This document shows, in pieces, positions 34,689 to 43,525 of a stretch of 64,000 nt of DNA. This stretch comes from Corynebacterium glyciniphilum AJ 3170 (GTDB lineage Bacteria > Actinomycetota > Actinomycetes > Mycobacteriales > Mycobacteriaceae). Below the pieces are notes generated by a model that saw only the letters and a list, made by a program, of their open reading frames with translations, was not told where the DNA came from and searched no databases. Both the position numbers and the translations under genes were made by a program. How positions within the stretch are numbered: the first letter of the stretch is position 1; every line of letters starts with the position of its first letter. Where the stretch lies: NCBI RefSeq assembly GCF_007673095.1, contig NZ_VDYZ01000003.1, positions 173,962 through 237,961 of the forward strand. The letters run 5' to 3'.

Positions 34689-35120
34689 CTACTCGCTCTC
34701 TACCTGCACGGTTGTCTCTGGCGACACATGGCTGAATGTGCCAGCCGGGGCCTCAAGAATCGCGTCTACGACACCCGGGGACGCCTCACGGGGGCATGGG
34801 TCCGTCGAACACGGCTGGAGCGTCACAACGCCCGTCACGCGCCCGTCGCGGATCCACACGACGTCGAGCGGCACACGGGTGTCCTGCATCCACACCTCCG
34901 TGCGCTGTGCGTGCTCGAGCGGGAACCACATGCCGGTGCCCTCCGGCACGCTGTCGCGCCCGCTGAGCCCTTGGCGCTGCGCCTCGGTGCTGGTTGCTTG
35001 CTCGGCGGTGACCGTCACCCCGTCGATGGTCACGCGCAGCTCGTCGACGCCCGCTGAGCATCCGGCGAGTATCGCTGTGAGAACGGCGGCCGCCGCCGCC
35101 GCTCTGAACGTACGGTGCAC
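34689..35120 (-). CDS. DUF192 lipoprotein
   Basis: 143 residues. The N-terminus is a lipoprotein signal with LAGC lipobox (Cys21). The mature part has the DUF192 pattern QRQGLSGRDSVPEGTGMWF...VWMQDTRVPLDVVWI. DUF192 proteins are exported, small, and of unknown function. It is encoded with a two-TM protein four bases upstream, an arrangement seen in actinobacterial conjugative plasmids. Confidence 0.88.
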   Translation of the reverse strand: MHRTFRAAAAAAVLTAILAGCSAGVDELRVTIDGVTVTAEQATSTEAQRQGLSGRDSVPEGTGMWFPLEHAQRTEVWMQDTRVPLDVVWIRDGRVTGVVTLQPCSTDPCPREASPGVVDAILEAPAGTFSHVSPETTVQVESE

Positions 35121-35124
35121 GGAA

Positions 35125-35328
35125 CTATGCCGCTTGGAAGGTGACCACTCCGCCGGACAGGACGAAGATCAGGCCCGCAGCGATGAAGCCAACGATGCCA
35201 ATGACGAGGCTTCCCGTCTTGGGTTCCATAACGCTTCTCGTGGCGAAGGAGTAGATGACAAGGATCACGGACGCGACGGCAGCCACGATCGCAACCCACT
35301 GGATGATGTTGTTCAGGTTCTCAAACAT
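35125..35328 (-). CDS. two-TM small protein, VirB2/TrbC-like
   Basis: 67 residues with two hydrophobic segments (about 10-28 and 40-62) and a short loop. Size and hairpin topology resemble the VirB2/TrbC pilin class of type IV secretion systems, but no sequence signature decides this. No other secretion genes are near, so it may be a leftover of a conjugative plasmid. Confidence 0.6.
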   Translation of the reverse strand: MFENLNNIIQWVAIVAAVASVILVIYSFATRSVMEPKTGSLVIGIVGFIAAGLIFVLSGGVVTFQAA

Positions 35329-35343
35329 TGCGGTTCGCTTTCG

Positions 35344-35721
35344 TCATTCCAGCGGCCGGCCCACGGGGCCGGTGCCGGGGGGCATCAGCTCGAAGTGCTT
35401 GCCCCCGTTGAATTCACGCTCCAGGTCCTCGACGAGGCCCATGACGCCGTGCAGCTGCATGTCGGTCATGTTCCGCCAGCGGTACTTATCCCGACCAGCG
35501 AAGTACGCGGCGCGGATGCGGCCGCTCTGGTCGCTGTCCGCGTAGTAGGTCATCTTCGGGCGGGTGAGCTTGCTCGCTCCCTCTCCCCCGCTCGGCGTCG
35601 ATGCTGCCGGCGCTTCCGCAGCCGGGGTCGGTGTCGGCTGCGCTGCCGGCACTGCCTGGGTGTTGACGGGCGTCTGCCCGCTGAGCGCGGACGTGCGGCG
35701 TTCGCTTCGCTTCGTGGCCAT
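35344..35721 (-). CDS. plasmid partition accessory (ParB-like small) protein
   Basis: 125 residues from the ATG at 35721 with GGAAGGA upstream. The first half is Pro/Ala/Thr-rich and disordered; the second half (KMTYYADSDQSGRIRAAYF) looks like a short RHH-type DNA-binding domain as in small partner proteins of ParA. It lies four bases after the ParA remnant, the usual order of a parA-parB-like operon. Confidence 0.65.
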   Translation of the reverse strand: MATKRSERRTSALSGQTPVNTQAVPAAQPTPTPAAEAPAASTPSGGEGASKLTRPKMTYYADSDQSGRIRAAYFAGRDKYRWRNMTDMQLHGVMGLVEDLEREFNGGKHFELMPPGTGPVGRPLE

Positions 35722-35725
35722 GTTC

Positions 35726-36222
35726 TTAGTTCCTTCCGGTGAGCTGGTTGAGGTATCCGTCGTAGATCGCTGCGAGCTCGCGCCAGTCCGGGCCACCCTC
35801 GTCGAGCCCGAGCCCTTCCTCAGTCGCATCCGAGATTGACTGCCGCTTTGGAACAGGCGGGGTGAGCAGCGAGAGGCCGCGCGCCTCGGCGGCCGCCTCG
35901 ATTTCGCTCGCCCAGTGGCCGCCTCCGACCGTGCGGGACTCGTGCTGGTTGAGAACGACGCCGCCAACGCGCAGCCGGGGGTTGTAGCTGTTCTGCACCT
36001 GCGTGATGGTGTCGAGAAGCTTGGCGAGCCCGTTCGCGCTCCAGAGCTTCGTCTGCGTAACCTCGACCAGCTCGTCATCAACGCGCTCGCGGCCTGGATG
36101 TTCCACAGGTAGAGCCGTGCCGCCTCGACGACGTCTCCCGTGGCCTGCCTGTAGGTCTGGAATCGGGCGGTCGGGATGGCGTGCTCGATCTGCCTGGCGG
36201 CACAATATGTCAGCCTGGGCAC
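35726..36222 (-). pseudogene. chimera of an Abi-like N-terminus and a ParA C-terminus
   Basis: From GTG 36222 a frame reads RQIEHAIPTARFQTYRQ...EAARLYLWNIQAASAL, the N-terminus of Abi_2-like phage-abortive proteins. Around 36075-36085 homology switches to a different frame, reading VTQTKLWSANGLAKLLDTI and continuing through VGGVVLNQHESRTVGG to the stop at 35726, which is the C-terminal half of a ParA partition ATPase. The ParA Walker A half and the Abi C-terminal half are both absent. This is a recombination scar between two genes, not a frameshift in one. Confidence 0.65.
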
Positions 36223-36229
36223 TGGATAC

Positions 36230-36258
36230 TTGCCTTTCGTTCGGGGGAGCGGTACTGT
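36230..36258 (+). promoter_or_regulatory. promoter of a candidate small RNA
   Basis: TTGCCT (36230-36235) and TACTGT (36253-36258) are 17 bases apart on the plus strand. An inverted pair GGTACTGT and ACAGTACC (about 36251-36283) overlaps the -10 box. The predicted transcript ends at a terminator 80 bases downstream. Confidence 0.4.
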
Positions 36259-36264
36259 TTAGCC

Positions 36265-36337
36265 CATATAGCGGGACAGTACCCGCAGTTACAGGACACC
36301 GGCGCTGAGATTAGATCTCAGGGCCGGTTCCTTTTTT
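36265..36337 (+). ncRNA. candidate small structured RNA
   Basis: About 73 bases from the predicted start to the T-run. It contains a hairpin GCGGG/CCCGC and a longer terminator hairpin ACCGGC...CTGAGAT/ATCTCAG...GCCGGT (36298-36328) followed by TTTTTT (36332-36337). No reading frame of note. It lies upstream of, and divergent from, the Abi/ParA chimera and could be a plasmid control RNA. Confidence 0.4.
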
Positions 36338-36454
36338 GCTTGGCCACAGGGCGGCCACACGAGCATCGAGCTACACGCCCAGGCGACTACCCGTCGTCTA
36401 CCTTCGTAGCTGGGGTCTGCTCGGGGGAATGCAGTCGACTACCAGGCACTTTGC

Positions 36455-36820
36455 TCATTGGAGGGCCACGCGCTGTCCCGATGTCTCACCCCGTAGCAAC
36501 ATCGCTCTGATGTGGGTCGGTTCGCAGCATGATTCCTGAGATGCACTGTCCTTAGCCTGCAGAACATGCGCCAGGCGGAGCAACTGCACGCCGAACGTAA
36601 ACGAAATCGCCGAGTCAGCGGTTCGATTGCTGTGCGATGTCGGGTTTCGCTCTGCCATCTGCTGCTCCCACGGTGCAGGGTACGCGAGGTCGAGCGCATC
36701 GCCCTCGATGACGACGTGCTTGACTCCGCGTGCAGACAGGAGGTCATGAAGGGCGAAGGCCACGGTTGATTTTCCTACACCGGATCGCCCGCCGATCAGA
36801 AGCATATGCGTGCTGTTCAT
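36455..36820 (-). pseudogene. truncated P-loop kinase-like ATPase
   Basis: 121 residues from ATG 36820. The first 60 residues look normal, with P-loop GGRSGVGKST and VVIEGDALDLAYPAPW as in small AAA/zeta-type kinases. Just after MAERN the sequence loses resemblance to that family and becomes low-complexity, so the C-terminal two thirds were replaced or frameshifted. Probably non-functional. Confidence 0.6.
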
Positions 36821-36985
36821 GGCCTCATGATGACATGTCCCGATGTCGGAGGGCTATCAGCGGCTTGCCCACCGTCGAGGCGCTGATCAACGGTTTCGCC
36901 GCCTAGTGATGTCATGACCTTCTCGTGTGTGTGGCAGTAGGCCACTTCGAGTGAGGCAGCGGGTATCGAAAGGTAAACTGCCCGC
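36821..36985. other. spacer with divergent promoters
   Basis: 165 bases separating the truncated kinase and the TmrB-like gene, which are divergent. No gene; promoters for both are expected here but no strong consensus was seen. Confidence 0.3.
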
Positions 36986-37549
36986 ATGCAGCAGACTCAG
37001 CCACACGTCATATGGATCAACGGTGCGTTCGGTTCGGGCAAGACGACGGCAGCGAAGTTGTTGGCACGAAAAGTTCCCGGTGTGGTGATCGTTGACCCTG
37101 AAGAGGTCGGGGCTCTTCTAAGGCCTGTTCTTCAGCCGGTGGTGCCCGTCCACGACTTCCAGGAATGGCCCGCATGGAGAAAGCTTGTGGCTACCACGCT
37201 CAACGCTGTCCTCCGGGAGTTGCCGGAGGGCAGCCCCGTGACCATCGTTGTTCCCCAGACTGTGATGGTGGAGGACTACTGGTCGGAGATTACGTCCGAC
37301 CTTGATCCATCGGTCCGACTCACGCCTGTGGTACTGAACATCGATCCAGTAGAACACCGACGCCGCGCAGAAGAGGACACTGAAGAGTCTGGTGCTCTGC
37401 GATGGAGGCTGAACAAATTCCCAGTCTTTCAACAGGCAGCATGGCTCCGACGTGCGTTTACCAACATCGACGTTTCCTCGTTGACCCAGGAGCAGACGGT
37501 CGCAGCTATCAGGGCGGTGGCGTTCCCTCCCGACCCTGAAGCTGTGTGA
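36986..37549 (+). CDS. P-loop ATP-binding protein, TmrB-like
   Basis: 187 residues. The N-terminus HVIWINGAFGSGKTT is the P-loop of the tunicamycin-resistance (TmrB)/AAA_33 kinase family; DPEEVG and a C-terminal helical lid with RRRAEEDTEESG follow. It probably phosphorylates or binds a small molecule. Resistance function is known only for some relatives, so it should be read as an ATP-binding protein. Confidence 0.8.
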   Translation: MQQTQPHVIWINGAFGSGKTTAAKLLARKVPGVVIVDPEEVGALLRPVLQPVVPVHDFQEWPAWRKLVATTLNAVLRELPEGSPVTIVVPQTVMVEDYWSEITSDLDPSVRLTPVVLNIDPVEHRRRAEEDTEESGALRWRLNKFPVFQQAAWLRRAFTNIDVSSLTQEQTVAAIRAVAFPPDPEAV

Positions 37550-37779
37550 GGGGCAGGTCACGATCGGATACAAAACCTTATGTCCCTCTGTGTAACGTGA
37601 CCCGGTTTGAGACGACAGCTTTAGGTGCGGAGTTGGGCCCTGCACGCCACAGAGCGACCACAGAATCACGCCATATATCGATCACATTCACAGTCAATGT
37701 GTACCAACAGGATTGCAAATAGGTCTGTGTTACACTATGTAACGTAGGGTCTAGAGATTGATGGAACAGATTGGTGATA
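37550..37779. other. spacer with a palindromic candidate res/operator site
   Basis: 230 bases without a gene. A palindrome GTTACACTATGTAAC lies about 40 bases before the resolvase start, and a related TGTGTAACGTGA lies near 37590. They are good candidates for the binding site of the downstream resolvase. Confidence 0.45.
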
Positions 37780-38358
37780 ATGACGGTGAGCAGCGGGCAG
37801 CGGGTGGCCTACATCAGGGTGAGCACGACCGACCAGAACCTCGATCGACAGATCGAGAGTGTGGGTGAGGTCGACAGGGTCTTCCAGGACAAGATTTCAG
37901 GGAAGAGCACAGCGGGTCGTGAAGGTCTCGCCGCCGCGCTTGACTACATCAGGGACGGTGACACGCTGGTCGTCTCGTCCATCGACCGTCTGGCCAGGTC
38001 CATGACGGACCTCCGGCAGATCGTGGACCGGGTGGTGGAGAAGGGAGCCGCCGTGGAGTTCGTGCATGAGCACCTTGTTTTCTCTAAGGATGGTACGGAC
38101 CCAAGGTCGACACTGATGCTGGGGATTCTCGGCAGCTTTGCCGAGTTCGAGCGCTCGATCATCCGTGAGCGGCAGATGGAGGGGATCGCCGAGGCGAAGA
38201 AGAGGGGCGCGTACAAGGGCGGAACACCGAAACTGACCGCCGACCAGGTCGCGGAGGTGAGGGCCAGGGCCGCAGCCCGGGAGCCGAAGACCGAGATCGC
38301 ACGGTCGATGGGGGTCAGTAGGCAGACGGTGTACAGAGCGCTCAGCCACCACCGGTGA
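37780..38358 (+). CDS. serine resolvase/invertase
   Basis: 192 residues from ATG 37780 (GTG 37771 is in frame). Catalytic Ser15 in AYIRVST, DRLARSMTDL and FAEFERSIIRERQMEG motifs, C-terminal HTH ARSMGVSRQTVYRAL. It belongs to a different subgroup from the two transposon resolvases. It may be the multimer-resolution or cointegrate-resolution enzyme of a former plasmid. Confidence 0.9.
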   Translation: MTVSSGQRVAYIRVSTTDQNLDRQIESVGEVDRVFQDKISGKSTAGREGLAAALDYIRDGDTLVVSSIDRLARSMTDLRQIVDRVVEKGAAVEFVHEHLVFSKDGTDPRSTLMLGILGSFAEFERSIIRERQMEGIAEAKKRGAYKGGTPKLTADQVAEVRARAAAREPKTEIARSMGVSRQTVYRALSHHR

Positions 38359-38681
38359 CGTAGGTCGGCCCCCCGGATCCACTCAGCCGCCCCGTGGGGG
38401 AGGAATGACGGCTACATGGAATATGCCGCCACCGTGCCAACGATCGAACACAGCCCAACGATGGTGCCGGGGATACCTGACAGCGTTACGACGCCGGTAG
38501 ACATACCACGCTGCTTCTATGAGCCGGCCCTGTCCAAAAAAAAACTGTGGCTGCCTTGAAAGTACCGAACTCCTGAACACTATCCGCCCTCCGACTAGAC
38601 ACTGCTGCGAAATTAAATATCACGCTAATTAAGTACCGTCTCCCTGAGAATATATCCTCTCGGACAATGCCCACAGAATTT
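38359..38681. other. spacer between resolvase and the Pycsar-type operon
   Basis: 323 bases, clearly more AT-rich in its second half. On the minus strand a run of nine Ts (complement of 38537-38545) could end the cyclase transcript, but no convincing stem was found. No gene supported. Confidence 0.35.
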
Positions 38682-39407
38682 CTAAAGTCCTTTAATCCAG
38701 TCGTTCATATTCACCCGTACAAAATTCCCCGTATATACCTTACCCAGCCCACCCAACGACTCAGGACAGAGAAGTTTCTGATTGACCTCATTCAGGTTCT
38801 GCTGAAATATCGAACCAATAAAGATAGGATTCGCAGCCCCTCGTCCGGCCTCGTGCGCCAAGTGCGAAGCCCGATTGACGACATCGCCCATGTAGACCAC
38901 CTCGTTAATCCTACTACCACTAAACCCTGCTTTGACCATCAACACTCGTCCATAGTCAACACCAATTCCAATCTTGATAGGATCGATTCCTTTCCTTTCG
39001 TAGTGGTGATTCAGCAACTTCAACAGGGTATTCGCCTGAGATACAATTCCGAAAACACCGTCGATGTCGGCCTTTTTCGGCGTCTTGTAGACCCCCCATA
39101 CGCAATCACCGACGATGTTCACTTCCCTCACGTTCTCGTGCGAGTTAAGCACCGAAACCATCTCGGAAATGAAGGCTCGATAGATCTTCGCCAACGTCGG
39201 CCGCTGATTCTTATCAGTTAGCCCAGATGAATCTCGTATGTCGACAAAGACCGCCGAGCACCATCCGTAGAACCCATTGTTATAAGTCAGCCGGTCGCGG
39301 TCAGGTAGCGCTTCTACTTCGTCGAACTGGCCCGAAGGCTGTTCCAGAATCTCCTTGATGCGGTCCGAGCTAGCTTCGTAGTCATATGCCTTGTAATTGC
39401 CGTCCAT
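38682..39407 (-). CDS. pycC: class III nucleotide cyclase, Pycsar PycC-type
   Basis: 241 residues, single cyclase domain. Two metal-binding aspartates are visible: D56 in FVDIRDSSGLT and D100 in NIVGDCVWGVY. GIGVDYGRVLMVKAGFSGS and VVYMGDVVNRASHLAHEAG match the PycC family (short stand-alone cyclases next to a membrane effector). In Pycsar defence these make cyclic CMP or cyclic UMP on phage infection. Base choice cannot be decided here. The gene follows the effector by 16 bases and is AT-richer than the rest of the window. Confidence 0.82.
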   Translation of the reverse strand: MDGNYKAYDYEASSDRIKEILEQPSGQFDEVEALPDRDRLTYNNGFYGWCSAVFVDIRDSSGLTDKNQRPTLAKIYRAFISEMVSVLNSHENVREVNIVGDCVWGVYKTPKKADIDGVFGIVSQANTLLKLLNHHYERKGIDPIKIGIGVDYGRVLMVKAGFSGSRINEVVYMGDVVNRASHLAHEAGRGAANPIFIGSIFQQNLNEVNQKLLCPESLGGLGKVYTGNFVRVNMNDWIKGL

Positions 39408-39423
39408 CGTACCTTCCCAGTAT

Positions 39424-40002
39424 TTACGTCTCTGTAATGTTGATGATCAGTGCCAGCACGGCAACCGCCACACCAGAGGCGACCGCAGCGAGGATCGCCC
39501 ACATCGCGAATTTAGTCTTGAGGGTCGCGACCAGCGCGTTTGCGTGAACTTGGTCGGCGATCTGTTCAGTCAGCCGAACGGGATCAGAGGACAGCGCCGC
39601 CAGCTCGGACCTGTAGCCTCGACGGTCCTCAGCAAAACCCTGGCTGATGTGGGCGAAGAACAGCAGGCCCCTCGCCTCCGCATCACTACTCTTGTCTTTC
39701 ACTCGCGGTGTCAGTGTCCATGCGCACATGCCTACCGTCACGGCCAGAAGAACGCACGCCACTGCGGCAGGGATGATGGTCAGACATGACCATCTACTCA
39801 CGTCTTTCAAGAGGTTGAACGTCAGAGTGCCCATCACGCCCACGAATGCGAGAGTCACACCAGCCTTAGCATCGGAGTGCCGTATCCACTCGTTGACCAA
39901 GGACAAAGTCTTCCACGCATGGTCGGGATTAGGACCCGGCAGATCGCCGTCAGCAGGTGCAACAAGATGCTGTGTACGGCGGCGTCGCCACGAACTCACC
40001 AT
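39424..40002 (-). CDS. pycTM: Pycsar membrane effector, PycTM-type
   Basis: 192 residues from ATG 40002; a longer start at 40101 is in frame. LVNEWIRHSDAKAGVTLAFVG begins the first of two closely placed membrane helices (about 50-70 and 80-105); a third hydrophobic helix ends the protein (about 168-190). The W-(I/L)-R-x-x-D-A-K-A pattern is the hallmark of the Pycsar effector family (PycTM), which permeabilises the membrane when it binds the cyclic pyrimidine nucleotide. It is the first gene of a two-gene operon with the cyclase. Confidence 0.8.
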   Translation of the reverse strand: MVSSWRRRRTQHLVAPADGDLPGPNPDHAWKTLSLVNEWIRHSDAKAGVTLAFVGVMGTLTFNLLKDVSRWSCLTIIPAAVACVLLAVTVGMCAWTLTPRVKDKSSDAEARGLLFFAHISQGFAEDRRGYRSELAALSSDPVRLTEQIADQVHANALVATLKTKFAMWAILAAVASGVAVAVLALIINITET

Positions 40003-40175
40003 GACTCGAAGAGTACCAGCCGTGTATGTCGCGATGTAGCACCACGTAGTCACACGAGACACCTGGCTAATGCCGTTTGACGGTCCCCTCGTTCGGGTCA
40101 AAGCGCTCTTGCTCGTGGTGACGGCTGTGGTGAGTATGACCCACGGTAATGAGGACGTGTGGCGTCATGACTCGG

Positions 40176-41720
40176 TCAGTCGGCACGCCAGCGGATCTCA
40201 ACGCTGTCCGGTCGGAAGGTCCGCGAACCTCGCACACCGGGATGAAGTGCGACCTCGGCCAGCAGATCAATGATGCGGCGTCGCGTCGCCAGGTCCGCCT
40301 TGTCGAAGAGCTTCACCGGATCTGGTCCGCCCAGGATGGCGGCCAGTTCGTCCCCCGCTGTCAGACGGAGCCTCTGAGCGGTCAACTCCTCGATGACAGC
40401 GCGGGCGCGGTCCCTGATGCGCTTGAGGTCCGTTGCCTCAATGAGCTCGGCGTCATAGTCGGACTGAGCCCGGGAGATCTTGGCGCGATGATCAGCGATC
40501 TCATCGTCGACAGCACTGGTACGTGCCGCGTCTGTGCTCGTCATGACCGACGCGATGTCCGGCCGTGCGAGACGTGCACGGACGACCCTTACGACATAGT
40601 CGTCCACCTGTTTCTGAGACCGCAGGACATGCGCGTCCGGACACCTGTACCGGGCTCCATGGGTGCGTACCGGCCTGCCGCACTGGGCGCAAACATAGAG
40701 ACCCGACCCGAGGTGAGTGCGCGCTGTGGACCCAGTGCGATTGGTCTTCCGCGTCGGATCATCCAGATGCTCTTGCACTCTCCACCACAGGTCGGCGGAC
40801 ACGATCGGCTCCCACATCCCCTTGATGGGCTCCCCGGCTTCATCACGAACAATGGCGTCCCGCCAGCCAGACCATTTCGCCTTGTCTGCACCAGTGCGTT
40901 TGCGGTAGACGCTGTAGCCGGCATAGCGGGGGTTCCTCAGGATCGACAGCAATGTGGTTGGTATCCACGGGTAAGGGTCGGTGACCGGCTTCTCCGGCTG
41001 TCCTGCGGCACGGCGGCGCTCATTGCGCTCGATGTCGAGAGTGTGGGTGTGTCGTGGCGTCTTGGGAAGCGGTGGCAAGGGGACCTTCGTACCGTTGCGG
41101 GCGACCTCGGTGTCACCGTTGAGGGCTCGGCAGACATCACGGAGTGACGTACCCCGGTCCATGGCCTGGTAGATCCCGAGGACGACGGCGGCCTCTGAGG
41201 TGATGACGTCACCGGACAGCGCGTAGCCGATCGGTCTGATCCCTTTGGGAGGTCTCCCCTGCTCTGCCCTCTGACGCTGTGCACGCGACTGACGCTCCCC
41301 CTTGCGCTCGACCTCGGCCCGAGCGACCGCAGCCTTGATGCGGGCATACATCCGTCCACCGTCGGTACCAAGGTCGGCCTCGCCGTTAGCCGTGGTCAGT
41401 AGGAGTCCGTGTTGCTCGGCCCGGTCGATCCAGTCCTCCAGCTGCCTTGGTTGGCGCGTGAGGCGGTCGAGGTCGTAGCAGACGATCGCGTCAAGCAGAC
41501 CCGCCTCGTAGTCGGCGACCATGCGGTCATAGGCTGGGCGGGTCACATTCCGCTTGGAGGCTGATATCGACTGGTCAACGTATGTTTCGGTGAGTGTCCA
41601 GCCCCGTTGTTCGACGATTGCCTCGCAGTCCTGACGCTGCCGGTCGATGGCGAGTCCGTCCATGGCGCGGTCGAGGGAGATGCGCAGGTAGATTGCCGCT
41701 CTGGTGGCTCCGTCAGTCAT
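40176..41720 (-). CDS. int: large serine recombinase (island integrase)
   Basis: 514 residues. Resolvase catalytic domain with Ser15 in YLRIS, a recombinase domain (GIRPIGYAL...), a zinc ribbon (CAQC...RCPDAH near residue 345), and a coiled-coil C-terminal part. This is the domain order of phiC31/Bxb1-type integrases that join attP and attB without host factors. Located 1.8 kb from the right island end. The matching 9-bp repeats at the island ends fit the short cores used by this family. Confidence 0.93.
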   Translation of the reverse strand: MTDGATRAAIYLRISLDRAMDGLAIDRQRQDCEAIVEQRGWTLTETYVDQSISASKRNVTRPAYDRMVADYEAGLLDAIVCYDLDRLTRQPRQLEDWIDRAEQHGLLLTTANGEADLGTDGGRMYARIKAAVARAEVERKGERQSRAQRQRAEQGRPPKGIRPIGYALSGDVITSEAAVVLGIYQAMDRGTSLRDVCRALNGDTEVARNGTKVPLPPLPKTPRHTHTLDIERNERRRAAGQPEKPVTDPYPWIPTTLLSILRNPRYAGYSVYRKRTGADKAKWSGWRDAIVRDEAGEPIKGMWEPIVSADLWWRVQEHLDDPTRKTNRTGSTARTHLGSGLYVCAQCGRPVRTHGARYRCPDAHVLRSQKQVDDYVVRVVRARLARPDIASVMTSTDAARTSAVDDEIADHRAKISRAQSDYDAELIEATDLKRIRDRARAVIEELTAQRLRLTAGDELAAILGGPDPVKLFDKADLATRRRIIDLLAEVALHPGVRGSRTFRPDSVEIRWRAD

Positions 41721-41815
41721 GGTCGCGATGATACGCAGCGAGGTGGGGAGGTTGAATTAGAACACCTGACCTGTGTGTTCTGCTGCCTGCCCAGCGGAGC
41801 CGTAGACTACCGCAC

Positions 41816-42673
41816 ATGACCAGATCCGAGATCCCTGTGACACTCTTCGATCAATCCGATACAGCTCCCCTGCTCAGCGCCGATAAAGTCATCGACCCGC
41901 CCAAGCGTCGATCGGCTGCGCTGCGGTATCCAGGAAGCAAGTGGTCCTTGGCGAGCGAGATCGTCAGCCACTTCGGTGAGCACTACCACTACATCGAGCC
42001 GTACTTCGGTTCGGGGGCGGTGTTCTTCACCAAGGATCCGAGCGGGCATGAGCTGGTGAACGACTCACACGGCCTCGTGGTGAACTTCTTCCGGGTTCTA
42101 CGTGACCGGACTGATGACCTCGTGTTCGCGCTGGAGACCACCCCGTGGAGCCGCGAGGAGTACAACCAGAGCCACCTCGTCACAGGTGACGAGCTGGAGG
42201 ATGCGAGGCGGTTCGTCACCCGCATCTGGCAAGCGCATGCGTCCGACCTGGCAAAGAAGACGGGGTGGAAAAACCGCGGCTCCCGACAACGCGCTGGCGG
42301 CATGTCGCTCAGGTGGGCGAAGGTCCCCGGGGAACTGCAACAACTGGCTGCACGGCTCAAGGATGCAGAGATCGAGTGCCGTCCCGCCATCGAGGTCATC
42401 AAGCGGTTTTCGACAGCGGACACCCAGATCTACGCGGACCCGCCGTACCTGATGGAGACCCGCACCCAGAAGATGTATGCCTCCGAGATGTCCGTCGAGG
42501 AGCACGTCGAGCTGTTGGACGCACTGATCGCGCACCCGGGTCCGGTGGTCATATCCGGGTACGCGAACCACCTCTATGACGAGAAGCTCGTCGGCTGGGA
42601 GAAGATCCTGGTCAAGCCGCCGAAGGTCGAAAAGGCAGCGGAGCGCATGGAGGTGCTCTGGGTCAAGAAGTGA
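41816..42673 (+). CDS. DNA N6-adenine methyltransferase, Dam/D12 class
   Basis: 285 residues. Motif X/I RYPGSKW (residue about 36) and EPYFGSGAVFF, motif IV YADPPYL (near residue 203), and a GYANHLY region are those of the D12 class alpha methyltransferases. It lies tail to tail with the candidate endonuclease, sharing no bases (stops abut at 42673/42674). It probably protects host DNA; the recognition sequence is unknown. Confidence 0.9.
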   Translation: MTRSEIPVTLFDQSDTAPLLSADKVIDPPKRRSAALRYPGSKWSLASEIVSHFGEHYHYIEPYFGSGAVFFTKDPSGHELVNDSHGLVVNFFRVLRDRTDDLVFALETTPWSREEYNQSHLVTGDELEDARRFVTRIWQAHASDLAKKTGWKNRGSRQRAGGMSLRWAKVPGELQQLAARLKDAEIECRPAIEVIKRFSTADTQIYADPPYLMETRTQKMYASEMSVEEHVELLDALIAHPGPVVISGYANHLYDEKLVGWEKILVKPPKVEKAAERMEVLWVKK

Positions 42674-43525
42674 TCAGACCTGGTTCTGGTCAGTTTCTGG
42701 GTCGTCGATCACAGATCCGACGGGCCACGCCCCAGGCCAGTACTCGTCGACCTTGGCCTTGAGGTCCTTGACCTGGCAGGTCTCCAGCTCGAACGGCTCG
42801 GTTTTCCACTCCTCCCACCCGAGGGGCGGGTAGAACTTGAGCTGCCCGCCCGACCTGGCGAACCACTGCCACAGACGATGCGGTTTCTCGATGGACGGGT
42901 CGGGATGCTCGATGTAGCCAGCTACTGATGAGGGGTTTCTGGCCGAGCCACCTTCCACCACCCACTCGATGTCACCGGCCAGGTCCGACTCGATCGCGTC
43001 AATGTCAAAGCAGGCCATCTGGAACGTCTTCCAGGAGCGATCGTGCGTGATCAGCAGGTATTTGCTGGCGTCGACGTCGTAGAAGTCACGCACCGCGTCG
43101 TGCCATGAGCGCACGGTCTCGATCAAGTTGGGGCCAGCCAGTTCAGGTTGGGTGCGCCAGTCGATGCCGAGTTCCTCCTGGGCATCGGTCAGCTTCTTCG
43201 CCGAGTTGGAGAGCTCCATGAACCAGGTCTTGTTCTTCACAGGCTGCTTGGCGGTCATCTTGCACGACACACCCCACTGGCTGGCACGTGGACGGGGGAC
43301 GGCCACATCGAAGATGCCCTTGTCCTCGTTGGTATCGCCGCCAAGTACAGCAGCGGTGACTCGTTCAAAGGCGAGGTAGTCAGGCATATAACCGCCAGCG
43401 ACCTTCAGCCGTTGTCCCGAGCCGTCACGGAACGTGCTGAGGAGGAGTCGCACCTGCTCCACCTCGTCGGTGGTGAACGGCCGATCTCGAACGGCCTGCA
43501 TCAGAGGGTTCACCGGATCAGTCAC
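42674..43525 (-). CDS. candidate type II restriction endonuclease
   Basis: 283 residues. No close family is recognisable by eye, but GIFDVAV...QWGVSCKMTAK around residues 70-95 has the spacing of a PD-(D/E)xK nuclease core (D...CK). The strongest argument is position: it abuts a Dam-like methyltransferase tail to tail. Its GTG start overlaps the ychF TGA (GTGA), with only a poor ribosome site, so translation probably depends on ribosomes finishing ychF. Confidence 0.6.
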   Translation of the reverse strand: MTDPVNPLMQAVRDRPFTTDEVEQVRLLLSTFRDGSGQRLKVAGGYMPDYLAFERVTAAVLGGDTNEDKGIFDVAVPRPRASQWGVSCKMTAKQPVKNKTWFMELSNSAKKLTDAQEELGIDWRTQPELAGPNLIETVRSWHDAVRDFYDVDASKYLLITHDRSWKTFQMACFDIDAIESDLAGDIEWVVEGGSARNPSSVAGYIEHPDPSIEKPHRLWQWFARSGGQLKFYPPLGWEEWKTEPFELETCQVKDLKAKVDEYWPGAWPVGSVIDDPETDQNQV

